A DNA stretch of 64,000 nucleotides from Glutamicibacter sp. PS. Its GTDB lineage: Bacteria; Actinomycetota; Actinomycetes; Actinomycetales; Micrococcaceae. Of the stretch, positions 27,403-36,574 are shown in pieces; the stretch's first letter is position 1; each line of letters opens with the position of its first letter. Where the stretch lies: NCBI GenBank assembly GCA_031317595.1, contig JANCMB010000001.1, positions 1,668,971 to 1,732,970 on the forward strand. The letters are read 5' to 3'. The notes below the pieces were generated by a model. The model did no database searches. It saw only the letters and a program-made list of their open reading frames with translations, and had not been told where the DNA came from. Made by a program: the position numbers and the translations under genes.

Positions 27403-28555
27403 GGGCACCGCTACTGCTCGAAGTGAATAAGAGCGTGGCCGCCGCCGGGTCCCAGTCTCCATCAAGGAGGTCCGAGGGCTCCACCCGAGAACTGACCTCC
27501 ACAAACTGCCCGGTGTCCACCGCTTCGGCTACCGCAGCCATCACCTCAAGTACGTGGAAGGCAAGCTCCCCCGGCACTCGTTCCTTTCGATCTTCACGGA
27601 TTGCCCGAGCCAACTCCAGCACTCCGGTACCGCGTGAATAGAACGATCCTTGAGCCGGTACGGTGACCGGGGCGCCCGGTGCGCAATGAATCACGGTGTC
27701 TCCGTCAAACATGTTCGGGTCGGGGAACACCGCGGTTCCCTCGGTGCCCGCCACCTCGACAAATCCCATCCGCTCAAGCTTGGAGTCGAAGCTAAAGACG
27801 CATTGCGCGCTGGCGCCCGAGGCGAAACTGATCAAGGCACCGATATGCGTGGGAACCTCGACCGGAAATTCGGTACCCGCCTTGGGACCCGACGCAATCA
27901 CGCGCGTCTCGCGTGCACGGGAACCGAGGGCGGCAACACGATCCACCGGACCGAAAACCTGCACGAGGGTGCTCAGGTAGTACGGGCCAAGGTCAAAGAG
28001 CGGCCCGGCCCCGCGAGCGAAAAGGAACTCTGGGCTCGGGTGCCAAGATTCTGGCCCAGGCGCCTGAAACATGGCCAAGGCCGAAAGCGGCGTGCCGATC
28101 TCACCTGCGCGTACCGTGCGTAACGCCGTCTGTATTCCCGCGCCCAAGATGGTATCGGGAGCAACGGCTACGCGTACTCCGCGCTGCTGGGCGGCATCGC
28201 GCAAACTGCGTCCCGATTCGGTGTCCAGTGCGTAGGGCTTTTCACCCCAGACGTGTTTACCTGCGGCTACCGCCTGCAACGCCACCTCCACGTGAACCGC
28301 GGGGATCGTCAAGTTGACCACGATTTCGATGTCCGGGCGTTTCAATAGGTCGGTGTAGCCACCGGAATTCGGAATGCCGAACTTAGCGGCCTGTGCCGCG
28401 GCCCGGTCGGCGTCTAGGTCTGCAATGAACTCAACGCGCAGGTCTGGAAACTGGGTCACGTTCGTTAGGTACTCATCGCTGATCACCCCGGCGCCGACCA
28501 CGCCGACCCCTACCGGGCCGGTACGTACGGTGCTGGCGGTATGCTGCTCGCTCAT
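27395..28555 (-). CDS. Gfo/Idh/MocA family oxidoreductase
   Basis: 386 aa. Rossmann motif GVGVVGAGVISDEYL, EKP motif HVWGEKPYALD, and the catalytic region PLFDLGPYYLSTLVQVFG, where Asp/Tyr replaces the commoner DxxxH pattern. It overlaps the upstream isomerase by four bases (ATGA) and the downstream dehydrogenase by eight. The two dehydrogenases differ clearly in sequence, so they probably perform separate steps. Confidence 0.92.
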   Translation of the reverse strand: MSEQHTASTVRTGPVGVGVVGAGVISDEYLTNVTQFPDLRVEFIADLDADRAAAQAAKFGIPNSGGYTDLLKRPDIEIVVNLTIPAVHVEVALQAVAAGKHVWGEKPYALDTESGRSLRDAAQQRGVRVAVAPDTILGAGIQTALRTVRAGEIGTPLSALAMFQAPGPESWHPSPEFLFARGAGPLFDLGPYYLSTLVQVFGPVDRVAALGSRARETRVIASGPKAGTEFPVEVPTHIGALISFASGASAQCVFSFDSKLERMGFVEVAGTEGTAVFPDPNMFDGDTVIHCAPGAPVTVPAQGSFYSRGTGVLELARAIREDRKERVPGELAFHVLEVMAAVAEAVDTGQFVEVSSRVEPSDLLDGDWDPAAATLLFTSSSSGAHD

Positions 28556-29301
28556 TGCGCCCCCTCAACACCGCTCGTAGCGACCAAGTACTGGTAGCTT
28601 TGCCGCAAAGCCTCGAAAATATCGCCGTCATAGTCGTCGAGCTCAACGACGTGCAACAGATGGTCGGTGGCGGTGAGGATCTGTGCCACGGGCATCTGTC
28701 CCGACCCGACGGCCTGCTGGGCGCGGGTGTCCGTTGAAATGGGCCCATCCTTGAAATGTAGTGCGACGACGCGCTGGCCTAGTCGCTCCAGCAGCGGCAG
28801 CACCTCGACACCACCCACGGCGGCCCAATACGTATCGACTTCCAGAACGACCCGCTCTTCGAGTTGCTCGGCCAAGTACTCCAGCGCCGTGTGCTCGCCG
28901 ATAGATGCGGCAATTTCCCACTGGTGATTGTGATAGCCAACCCGAATTCCGTACTCGGCGCCGATGGATGCGGCCTGATTCAAGGCCGTTGCGGTGGCGC
29001 GGATGGACTCGGCGTCCTGCCATAGCTCGGCTGGCCGATAGGGGTCTATCACGGTCGTGATGCCAAGGCGCCGCGCCGCCTCGAAGACCTGGTGCGGGTC
29101 GCTAGACAGTAGCGGCGCGTGAGCTGTGGGTGCGCTCAAGCCATTGGCTGGTAGCGCACGTTCGAATTCGTCCACGCGAGCCACGAAGTCGTAAGGCTCA
29201 ACGCGCGTGTAGCCGATATCGGCCAATTTTTTGAGCGTACCGGGCAGATCATCGGCAAGGTGTTGACGCACGGTGTAGAGCTGGACGGAAGGTGTGATCA
29301 C
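28552..29301 (-). CDS. sugar phosphate isomerase/epimerase (TIM barrel)
   Basis: 249 aa, shorter than the second barrel protein in the operon. Motifs include SVQLYTVRQHLADDLPGTLKKLADIGYTRVEPY, GYHNHQWEI and LEVDTYWAAVGG with HFKDG, the metal-site pattern of IolE/hydroxypyruvate isomerase-like proteins. GTG start with AAGGAG about ten bases upstream. First gene of the operon, divergent from the ROK regulator. Confidence 0.88.
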   Translation of the reverse strand: MITPSVQLYTVRQHLADDLPGTLKKLADIGYTRVEPYDFVARVDEFERALPANGLSAPTAHAPLLSSDPHQVFEAARRLGITTVIDPYRPAELWQDAESIRATATALNQAASIGAEYGIRVGYHNHQWEIAASIGEHTALEYLAEQLEERVVLEVDTYWAAVGGVEVLPLLERLGQRVVALHFKDGPISTDTRAQQAVGSGQMPVAQILTATDHLLHVVELDDYDGDIFEALRQSYQYLVATSGVEGAQ

Positions 29302-29476
29302 TGATGCACGGCTCCTTAGCTGGCCGGCGACCTAATGCCCCTGAGAGCGGTGCCGGTGATATGTGACACATGGTTTCATGTCGACCCTAGAGACACTTAT
29401 GTCGAAAGTCAATGAAAGTCTGATGCCATTCATCAAAACTTCGCGTGAAAGCACTCAGATATGGTTGACTTGGGCC
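29302..29476. promoter_or_regulatory. divergent control region of the sugar operon and ROK gene
   Basis: It contains a palindrome ATGTG-A-CACAT (29361-29371), two GAAAGTC direct repeats ten bases apart (29404 and 29414), and an imperfect dyad centred on TGATG-N5-CATCA (29421-29435). The stretch is AT-richer than its surroundings. ROK repressors commonly bind such dyads in divergent regions; the actual operator is not determined. Confidence 0.5.
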
Positions 29477-30673
29477 ATGGCCATAGAACGCTCAACCCCG
29501 GCCCCGCGCGGTGCCAGCGCTCACGACATTCTCCAGCTACTGCGAGACGGAACCCCGAAAAGCCGCACCGAGTTGGCCACGTTGACCGGTCTGGCACGCT
29601 CCACGGTGACCGATCGACTCGAAACGCTGATGGCCATCGGACTCGTTGGGCCTGTCGCTGACGGCACCTCGACCGGCGGACGTCCCCCAAGCCGCGTCGC
29701 ACTGCACGCGCAGTCCAAGCTCTTACTGGCCGTGGACCTCGGTGCCGCGCATTTACGCCTTGCCCTGACCGATCTACTGCACCAGACTCTGGCCGCTACC
29801 GAAGCCACCGTGGACCTAAGCCAGGGGCCCGAGCCAGTACTTCAAGATATTCATCGGCTCACCCAATCCTTGCTGCAGCAAATTGGCCGCGACACGGCCG
29901 ATATCCTCTGCGTCGGCATGGGTGTGCCCGGCCCGGTGCACTTCGATACTGGTCGCCCCAGTCGGCCACCCCTCATGCCCGGCTGGGACAACTTTGATAT
30001 TCGGGCATCATTCGCGCAACAGCTCGATGCCCCGGTGATGGTCGATAACGACGTCAATCTCATGGCGTTGGGAGAACACCATGGTCATGGTGGAAACCTC
30101 GGGCATTTCCTCTACGTCAAGGTAGCCACCGGCATCGGGGCAGGGATCATCTCGGGCGGTCAGCTACAACGCGGTGCACAGGGGACGGCCGGAGATATCG
30201 GGCACGTCCGCGTAAGCCGCGGAAGTGGGGTGCAATGCCATTGCGGCAATGAAGGGTGCCTCGAGGCGGTGGCTTCAGGCCCGCGAATCGCCGATGCCCT
30301 CCGCGCCGTAGGGCTTCCCGATGTACATAGCGCTCGCGACGTGATCGATCTGGTCAACGGCGGGAATTTGGAGGCTATTAAGGCGGTGCGCCGCGCCGGA
30401 GGCGACATCGGTGAAGTCCTTGCCGCCGGTATCAGTTTCCTCAATCCATCGCTGATCACTATCGGCGGACAAATGGCCGCCGCCGGCGAACACCTGCTGG
30501 CCGGGATCCGCGAAGTCATCTACAACCGTGCCATGCCACTTGCCACTGCCCAATTACAGATCCGGCCCGCAACCACCACACATCAAGCTGGCCTACTCGG
30601 GGCAAGCATCCTCGCCGCCGATCACGGACTCGGCTCCGAAAGCATCACGGCACTAGCTCTATCCATGCGCTAA
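29477..30673 (+). CDS. ROK family transcriptional regulator
   Basis: About 398 aa from ATG 29477 (MAIERSTPAP); in-frame ATGs upstream would put the AT-rich control region inside the gene. An N-terminal MarR-like winged helix (DILQLLRDGTPKSRTELATLTGLARSTVTDRLETLMAIGLV) precedes a sugar-kinase-type ROK domain with DNDVNLMALGEHHGHG and the zinc-binding CHCGNEGCLEAVAS. Most likely a sugar-responsive repressor of the divergent operon. Confidence 0.9.
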   Translation: MAIERSTPAPRGASAHDILQLLRDGTPKSRTELATLTGLARSTVTDRLETLMAIGLVGPVADGTSTGGRPPSRVALHAQSKLLLAVDLGAAHLRLALTDLLHQTLAATEATVDLSQGPEPVLQDIHRLTQSLLQQIGRDTADILCVGMGVPGPVHFDTGRPSRPPLMPGWDNFDIRASFAQQLDAPVMVDNDVNLMALGEHHGHGGNLGHFLYVKVATGIGAGIISGGQLQRGAQGTAGDIGHVRVSRGSGVQCHCGNEGCLEAVASGPRIADALRAVGLPDVHSARDVIDLVNGGNLEAIKAVRRAGGDIGEVLAAGISFLNPSLITIGGQMAAAGEHLLAGIREVIYNRAMPLATAQLQIRPATTTHQAGLLGASILAADHGLGSESITALALSMR

Positions 30674-30695
30674 TTACGGAAGTAGCCGGCGTCTA

Positions 30696-31232
30696 TTACC
30701 GCAGGCGCGCGTACATGTACATGTCTTTGCGATGCCCGCCAACAGCCTGCCAACTACGTAGCAAACCCTCGCGCAGGTAGCCGCAGCGTTCGGCGGCGCG
30801 CCAGGATCCTTCATTCCACGGTTCCACATACAGCTGCAGTCGATCAATGGAAGGCAGGTCCAGGCCCCATCGGGAGATCGCTTCTAACGCGGCCGAGGCC
30901 ACACCGCGCTGACGATCACTCGGAGCCACCCAGTAACCAATGCTGGCACGCCCCTGACCGACGTCTTTGAGCCACAGCCCGATCTGCCCCACGGCACGGT
31001 CGGAAGCAGTTTCGGCAATGGCGAAGGAATAGCCGGTTCCGGTGGCCGCCCGGTGAATTTGCCGGTCTATAAACTGCAGGATCTCGCTCTCCGTTCCGTC
31101 AGTGGGGACCGTAGTGATCAAGGGAATCAGCGGATCGCCTGAAGCATCGCGGACTGCTGGCGCATCTTTCGCCGCGAACGGTCGCAACTTATAGTCACCG
31201 GCGGGTATCACCGGCTGGATCAGTGGCTCCAT
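30696..31232 (-). CDS. GNAT acetyltransferase, RimJ/RimL-like
   Basis: 178 aa. The family pattern is YKLRPFAAKDAPAV at the start, IGYWVAPSDRQRGVASAALEAISRWGL (acetyl-CoA loop) and LQLYVEPWNEGSWRAAERCGYLREGLLR. Such enzymes acetylate protein N-termini or small molecules; the substrate is unknown. It is convergent with the ROK gene and only weakly preceded by a ribosome binding site. Confidence 0.88.
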   Translation of the reverse strand: MEPLIQPVIPAGDYKLRPFAAKDAPAVRDASGDPLIPLITTVPTDGTESEILQFIDRQIHRAATGTGYSFAIAETASDRAVGQIGLWLKDVGQGRASIGYWVAPSDRQRGVASAALEAISRWGLDLPSIDRLQLYVEPWNEGSWRAAERCGYLREGLLRSWQAVGGHRKDMYMYARLR

Positions 31233-31348
31233 TCCGCCAGCCTAGCGCGTGGCAGAGGTCCCGCCCGACCATGATCCCTGTGGGCTCCGCTTCCTCCCAC
31301 AGTTATGACCTTTGCTGTCATTGCATCGAGTGGTGAGGTTAAAACGAG

Positions 31349-31386
31349 CGAGCCTCGATCCGGTGTGGTTACCGGCTCGAGGCTCG
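31349..31386 (-). terminator. terminator after rseP
   Basis: CGAGCCTCGA pairs with TCGAGGCTCG, with an inner CCGGT/ACCGG stem, followed on the minus strand by a TTTT run. It ends the dxr-rseP operon. Confidence 0.85.
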
Positions 31387-31393
31387 TCGATGA

Positions 31394-32734
31394 CTAGAAG
31401 AGTGTAATGGGTTTGAAAATATCCGCGTAGATCAGCAGACCGCCCATCACCAGCATGGCGATTACCACCACATAGGTAACTGGCAGCATCTTGATGGTAT
31501 CCACCGGTTTGACCTGCCGTATTCCGCGAAGTTTAGCCACCATCCGCTTGAGCCCCTCGTAGAGCGCTCCGGCGACATGTCCACCATCCAATGGGAGTAG
31601 CGGAATCAGGTTGAAGGCGAAGAGCGCCAAGTTCAATCCGCCGACCAGTGAGATGAGCGTCGCGGTCTTTTCTTCGAGGTTCAGCGCGTCCGTAGAGTTG
31701 ATTTCGCCGGCCAGACGGCCGACGCCGACCACCGACACCGGCCCGTTGGGATCGCGCTCTTCGCTCCCGAATGCCGCTTGGGCGACATCGACCATGCGTT
31801 GCGGCAGGTGCAAGATGATGTTGCCGATGCGCAGTAGCTGGTCACCAACCTGTGCCGGGACCTCCCAGATGGGTTGGGAGACGTTCTGAATTTGTGAGCT
31901 CATCCCGACGAAACCCACCTGGGCCATCTTGGGCTGACCATCTTCACCGTTGATGACATATCCGTCCTTATCCAGAACCGGACGATCGGTGAGGTACGGA
32001 GTCAGCGTGGTGTCGTGGCTGACGCCATCACGTTCGTAGGTTAGCGACACCGGGGTGTCGGGATGATCCCTAATTACATCGGTTAGCTCGTACCACGCAT
32101 CGCGTGCAACGGCAGTTCCATTGATCGAGGTGATGGTGTCCCCGGGGCGCAACCCGGCCTGGTACGCCGGGGCGGGAGTATCGTCCGCAGTGCACTCCGT
32201 AGCGTCCGTATTCTGCGCACTGGCAATGCACTGGTAGACCTCCGAGACGGTGGTGGTAGCGGTGGGAACACCGAAACCAACTAGTACGATGCCAAGAGCC
32301 ACGGTACCGATGATCAAGTTCATCAACGGGCCGCCGAGCATGATGATCACACGCTTGTAGATCGGAAGCTCGTAGAACATGCGGCCAGCATCTTCCTGCC
32401 GCACTTGCTCGTTGGCTTGTGACCGTGCGTCATCGATCATTTGTCCGAAGATGCGCGTGAAGAGGTTCGGTTTGCTCTCCGAAACTTTCTCCTCGCGCGG
32501 CGGATACATTCCGACCATGGAAATGTAGCCACCCAGCGGAATGGCTTTCACGCCATATTCGGTCTCACCGCGGCGCACGGAGAAAAGCGTTTTGCCGAAG
32601 CCGATCATGTACTGCGGCACCCGCAACCCGAACTTCTTGGCCGGGATCAAGTGACCGATTTCGTGCAGAGCGATGGAGGCGGCGACGGCAATTACCATGA
32701 ACAACACACCGCCGAGGAACAAGAGGGTGCTCAT
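31394..32734 (-). CDS. rseP: site-2 intramembrane metalloprotease (RseP/Rip1-like)
   Basis: 446 aa. M50 proteases cut membrane-embedded anti-sigma factors and other substrates. The zinc motif HEIGH is at residues 24-28 in the first membrane segment, a PDZ region (AGLRPGDTITSINGTAV) lies near 200, and the third ligand is in the LIPLLPLDGGHVAGALYEGLK segment near 390. The start overlaps the end of dxr as ATGA. The dxr-rseP order is the actinobacterial norm (dxr-rip1-ispG in mycobacteria). Confidence 0.93.
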   Translation of the reverse strand: MSTLLFLGGVLFMVIAVAASIALHEIGHLIPAKKFGLRVPQYMIGFGKTLFSVRRGETEYGVKAIPLGGYISMVGMYPPREEKVSESKPNLFTRIFGQMIDDARSQANEQVRQEDAGRMFYELPIYKRVIIMLGGPLMNLIIGTVALGIVLVGFGVPTATTTVSEVYQCIASAQNTDATECTADDTPAPAYQAGLRPGDTITSINGTAVARDAWYELTDVIRDHPDTPVSLTYERDGVSHDTTLTPYLTDRPVLDKDGYVINGEDGQPKMAQVGFVGMSSQIQNVSQPIWEVPAQVGDQLLRIGNIILHLPQRMVDVAQAAFGSEERDPNGPVSVVGVGRLAGEINSTDALNLEEKTATLISLVGGLNLALFAFNLIPLLPLDGGHVAGALYEGLKRMVAKLRGIRQVKPVDTIKMLPVTYVVVIAMLVMGGLLIYADIFKPITLF

Positions 32735-33945
32735 GCATTCTCCTTAAGCAGTTGGGTTGCGTGGGTTCGGGCCCACCGATCGGTGTCCAATACCAATTCG
32801 AGGCTGGGCTCGGCGGCCACCGGAGTATAGTTCTCCAGGACTCGCTCGATGGTCGGCACTATATCGCTGAACCTAATGAGTCGATCGTGGAACGCATCGA
32901 CCGCCACCTCGTTCGCGGCGTTGTAGACGGCCATGTGGGTCGGCGAGCTGGCCGCTGCACGCTTGGCCAAACGGATAGCTCCGAAAACTTCTTCATCCAG
33001 CGGCTCAAAGGTCCAAGTGGCGGCTTGGCTGAAGTCGCAGGCTGCGGCGGCCGCTGGAACACGGTGGGGCCAATTCATTCCCAAAGCAATCGGCAAGCGC
33101 ATATCCGGCGGTGAGACCTGCGCCAGGGTAGAACCGTCGATGAATTCGACCATGGAATGCACCATCGACTGACGGTGCACCACTGCTTCAATTCGTTCCA
33201 AGGGGATGTCGAAGAGCAGATGCGCCTCAATTACCTCAAGTGCCTTGTTGACCATGCTCGCCGAATTTGTGGTGATGACTCGGCCCATATCCCACGTCGG
33301 GTGCGCCAGTGCTTGTTCGGGAGTTACATCTGCCAGTTGCGCTTGCGAGTAGCCGTGGAAGGGCCCACCCGACGCGGTCACGATAAGTTTGGACACCTCG
33401 TCGGAGGTGCCGCCGCGAAGTGCTTGAGCCAGGGCCGAATGTTCGGAATCGACGGGGACGATCTGCCCAGGAGCAGCGGCTCGCTTGACCACTTCTCCCC
33501 CGATGATCAGCGACTCCTTATTCGCCAGCGCCAATAGATGGCCTGCATCGAGAGCAGCCAAGGTCGGCGCCAATCCAATGGCCCCGGTGATGCCGTTGAG
33601 GACCACGTCAGCGTCGTCGTACCGGGCGACTTCAGATGCCGCGTGAGACCCGGCGAGCAGCTGCGGGCGATAGTTGGCGACACCGGCCGCCGCCGCTGCG
33701 GACTCAATGGCCTGAGCTAGAGCGCCGATATCTTCGTGGGCGCAGCCAACAAGCTCCGCACGGAAGACAACCGCCTGTTTGGCCAGCAGCGTGAGGTTGT
33801 AACCTCCGGCGAGCGCAGCGACAGTAAAAAGCTCGGGGGCCTGGGCAATCACGTCCAGCCCTTGGGTTCCGACCGATCCGGTAGATCCCAGAAGGATGAC
33901 ACGGCGCGGATGCTGGGCAACGACGAATGGTTCTTGGGTGCTCAC
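32731..33945 (-). CDS. dxr: 1-deoxy-D-xylulose-5-phosphate reductoisomerase
   Basis: About 404 aa from GTG 33945; an upstream open frame adds residues not expected in Dxr. It catalyses the second step of the MEP isoprenoid pathway. NADPH-binding RVILLGSTGSVGTQGLDVI, the metal-site VPVDSEHSALAQ, the TASGGPFHG loop and NMGRVITTNSASMVNKALEVIEA-like block are visible. Coupled to rseP downstream. Confidence 0.96.
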   Translation of the reverse strand: MSTQEPFVVAQHPRRVILLGSTGSVGTQGLDVIAQAPELFTVAALAGGYNLTLLAKQAVVFRAELVGCAHEDIGALAQAIESAAAAAGVANYRPQLLAGSHAASEVARYDDADVVLNGITGAIGLAPTLAALDAGHLLALANKESLIIGGEVVKRAAAPGQIVPVDSEHSALAQALRGGTSDEVSKLIVTASGGPFHGYSQAQLADVTPEQALAHPTWDMGRVITTNSASMVNKALEVIEAHLLFDIPLERIEAVVHRQSMVHSMVEFIDGSTLAQVSPPDMRLPIALGMNWPHRVPAAAAACDFSQAATWTFEPLDEEVFGAIRLAKRAAASSPTHMAVYNAANEVAVDAFHDRLIRFSDIVPTIERVLENYTPVAAEPSLELVLDTDRWARTHATQLLKENA

Positions 33946-34023
33946 CCGATCAATTATTCCCCGTGCTCCTGTGTGCTTCCAAAGCATCCAGGCGCTAGGT
34001 GGATAACCCAGGACCCCGACCGG

Positions 34024-35178
34024 TTAGAGCCCCAGACTACGCGCGATCAGCATCAGCTGCACTTGGCTGGTACCTTCCCCGATTTCAAGGATTTTCGAGT
34101 CGCGATAGTGCCGGGCCACTAGAGATTCGTTAATGAAACCGTAGCCACCGAAAATTTGGGTGGCGTCTCGAGCATTGTCCATGGCCGCTTCACTGGCGAT
34201 AAGCTTCGCGTGGGCGGCTTCGACCTTGAAATCCTTGCCGGCCAGCATCTTTGCGGCGGCAGCATAGTAGGCCAGCCGTGCGGTGTGTACGCGAGATGCC
34301 ATTCGAGCGATCGTGAAGGACACGGACTGATAGCTGCCGATCGGTGCACCAAAGCTGGTGCGGTCCTTGGCGTACTGTGTGGCTTCATCCAGGCAGCCCT
34401 GTGCGGCACCGGTGGCCAGCGCGGCCATGGCGATGCGTCCCTCATCTAGAATCTCGAGGAAGTGGGCATAGCCTCGACCACGGACACCTAGAAGATGGTC
34501 TTCGGGAACTTGAGCATCGTTGAAGGTCAGCGGGTGCGTGTCACTGGCTCGCCACCCAACCTTGTCGTAGGCAGGCTCAACGGTGAAGCCAGGTGTCTTC
34601 GAAGGCACGATCAGGGTAGAGATCTCTTTGCGGCCGGTTTGCTCGTCCACGCCCGTCACGGCGGTGACGGTTACCAGGGAGGTAATGTCCGTTCCGGAAT
34701 TGGTAATGAATTCCTTGGAACCGGTGATGTTCCAGTGCCCGTCGACTAATTCGGCCTTGGTGCGGGTCGCCGAAGCGTCGGATCCGGCTCCGGGTTCGGT
34801 GAGACCAAAGCCTGCCAGCGACTTTCCGGCCGCAAGGTCGGGCAGCCAGCGTTCTTTCTGGTCTTGGTTTCCGAAACGATAAATAGGCATGGCCCCCAAG
34901 GAGACCCCGGCTTCGAGCGTAATCGCGACCGACTGATCCACTCGCCCAAGTTCCTCGAGTGCCAGCGCGAGGGCAAAGTAATCGCCGCCCATGCCGCCGA
35001 ATTCTTCTCCGATTGGCAACCCAAAGAGACCCAATTCGCCCATCTGCGCCACAATTTCATAGGGGAAGGTGTGGGTGGCATCGTGGTGTGCGCTGCGCGG
35101 GGCAACTACATCGTTGGCGAATTCCCTGACGACGTTCACCAGATCCTGGTAGTGCTCGTCCAGTTCAAGGTCCAGCAT
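34024..35178 (-). CDS. acyl-CoA dehydrogenase
   Basis: 384 aa, typical length. FAD-dependent alpha,beta-dehydrogenation of acyl-CoA thioesters. Seen are GFGLTEPGAGSDASATRT (first signature), the Arg-containing DRTSFGAPIGSYQSVSF region, the likely catalytic Glu in GYGFINESLV, and IGEGTSQVQLMLIAR at the C-terminus. The Glu position fits short- and branched-chain enzymes. It is divergent from a TetR gene, its likely regulator, and may act downstream of branched-chain keto-acid oxidation encoded at 50-54 kb. Confidence 0.94.
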   Translation of the reverse strand: MLDLELDEHYQDLVNVVREFANDVVAPRSAHHDATHTFPYEIVAQMGELGLFGLPIGEEFGGMGGDYFALALALEELGRVDQSVAITLEAGVSLGAMPIYRFGNQDQKERWLPDLAAGKSLAGFGLTEPGAGSDASATRTKAELVDGHWNITGSKEFITNSGTDITSLVTVTAVTGVDEQTGRKEISTLIVPSKTPGFTVEPAYDKVGWRASDTHPLTFNDAQVPEDHLLGVRGRGYAHFLEILDEGRIAMAALATGAAQGCLDEATQYAKDRTSFGAPIGSYQSVSFTIARMASRVHTARLAYYAAAAKMLAGKDFKVEAAHAKLIASEAAMDNARDATQIFGGYGFINESLVARHYRDSKILEIGEGTSQVQLMLIARSLGL

Positions 35179-35312
35179 GATGGCTATCTCCTAGTTTTTC
35201 CGGGCCTCCGGCCGCCGACTGAGGTCTTCAGTGGCACCGATTTCGGCAGGTGGTGGTGTCTGGAGCGCAAAATCCACGAATGGGTTTCGAGTGACTCCGT
35301 TCACCGCGTATG

Positions 35313-35328
35313 GTTAATTTCGATTAAC
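35313..35328. promoter_or_regulatory. perfect dyad, candidate TetR operator
   Basis: GTTAAT-TTCG-ATTAAC lies between the divergent acyl-CoA dehydrogenase and TetR genes, about 135 bp from the former and 84 bp from the latter. The perfect AT-rich dyad in a GC-rich genome suggests a repressor site. Confidence 0.55.
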
Positions 35329-35411
35329 TACTTGGCTTGTGGCCGCGTTTCCGACACTAGTGGCGCGCATCACAGTTGTCCATAGTCGGCCCGTGAAAAG
35401 GAGTTGAAGCC

Positions 35412-36026
35412 ATGAGTCGCTACCAAGCTACGAATGAGCCCACCGAACGTGAGCGGGCCAAGGCCGAACGACGCGAAGCGTTACTGCGCGAAGCCACCCG
35501 GCTCTTTGCCTTACACGGCTACGCCGGAGTTTCGCTCGAAGACCTCGGCGCCGCCTGTGGGATCTCGGGGCCGGCGGTATATCGCCACTTCGCTGGCAAG
35601 CAAGCGGTGCTCATCGCGTTGCTCGTGGACATGTCGAAAGACATCTACGACGGTGGGCTCAAGGCAACCGAAGATGGCGGTGAACCCATGGAGGTGCTGG
35701 CCCGGCTAGTGGACTTTCATACCGATTTTTCGCTCTCGCGCCCCGACATACTTCAGGTGCAGGACCGCGACTTAAAGTCATTGCCGAAAAGTGAACTGCA
35801 ATTGGTCCGAAAGTTACAGAATGCCTATATCGGCCTGTGGACCGCGCAGTTGGCCAAGCTCCATCCCGAGGCAACCGCGCCATCGCACCGATTCCGCGCC
35901 CATGCGGTCTTTGGACTGTTGAATTCCACGGCCCATTCGGCACACTCCCCGCGGACCAAAAAATCAGGTATGAAGGCCTTACTCACGCAGATGGCTCTCG
36001 CGGCCTTAGCAACACCGGTAGGCTAG
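35412..36026 (+). CDS. TetR/AcrR family regulator
   Basis: 204 aa. N-terminal helix-turn-helix: LLREATRLFALHGYAGVSLEDLGAACGISGPAVYRHFAGKQAVLIALL (about residues 20-68), followed by a helical ligand-binding domain. ATG with AAGGAG nine bases upstream. It is divergent from the acyl-CoA dehydrogenase and most likely represses it in response to an acyl-CoA or fatty acid. Confidence 0.92.
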   Translation: MSRYQATNEPTERERAKAERREALLREATRLFALHGYAGVSLEDLGAACGISGPAVYRHFAGKQAVLIALLVDMSKDIYDGGLKATEDGGEPMEVLARLVDFHTDFSLSRPDILQVQDRDLKSLPKSELQLVRKLQNAYIGLWTAQLAKLHPEATAPSHRFRAHAVFGLLNSTAHSAHSPRTKKSGMKALLTQMALAALATPVG

Positions 36027-36091
36027 ATCTCAGCGCCCCCTTACCCATGGTGTGAATTATTCGCGCCCCCAACGTACGAAAGGTCCTTCTC

Positions 36092-36556
36092 GTGGAACTA
36101 CGTGAAGTCCGCCCGTCCGACTTGGATGAGTTCTTCGCTCACCAGCAGGAGCCGGAAGCCAATCTGATGGCCGCCTACCAGGCACGCAACCCATCGGATC
36201 GCGCCGTTTTTGACCACCACTGGAATTCGATTCTGAATGATCCAAGTGTCATCGTTCGCACCATCGAACACGAAGGCCAGGTTGCCGGTTCAATTCTGGT
36301 CTTTGAGGGCGAGACCCCAGAAATCAACTTCTGGACCTCCACGAAGTTCTGGGGCAAGGGCATCACCACCAGCGCCGTGGATGCCTTCCTTGCCGAATAC
36401 ACCAAGCGTCCGCTTGTCGCCCACGTGGTTCAGGACAACCTAGGCTCGCTGAAGGTACTTGAGCGTCGCGGTTTCCGCCAGGTCGGCACTGAGCAGATTT
36501 TCTCGAATGCCCGCGCCGAAGTGGTCACAGAGATCATTCTGCAGCTCGACAACTAA
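36092..36556 (+). CDS. GNAT family N-acetyltransferase
   Basis: 154 aa, starting at GTG with AAAGG upstream. The core motifs are PEINFWTSTKFWGKGITTSAVDAFLAEY, in place of the usual Q/RxxGxG/A loop (FWGKGITT), and LVAHVVQDNLGSLKVLERRGFRQVG near the C-terminus. RimJ/RimL-like fold; the substrate is unknown. It lies 65 bases after the TetR gene on the same strand and ends in a strong terminator. Confidence 0.86.
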   Translation: MELREVRPSDLDEFFAHQQEPEANLMAAYQARNPSDRAVFDHHWNSILNDPSVIVRTIEHEGQVAGSILVFEGETPEINFWTSTKFWGKGITTSAVDAFLAEYTKRPLVAHVVQDNLGSLKVLERRGFRQVGTEQIFSNARAEVVTEIILQLDN

Positions 36557-36574
36557 TCCGCACATTGCACGGAG

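Noticed and set aside
29361-29371. ATGTG-A-CACAT as a CRP site
   Set aside because: Spacing is wrong for TGTGA-N6-TCACA, so it is listed only as a palindrome in the ROK control region.
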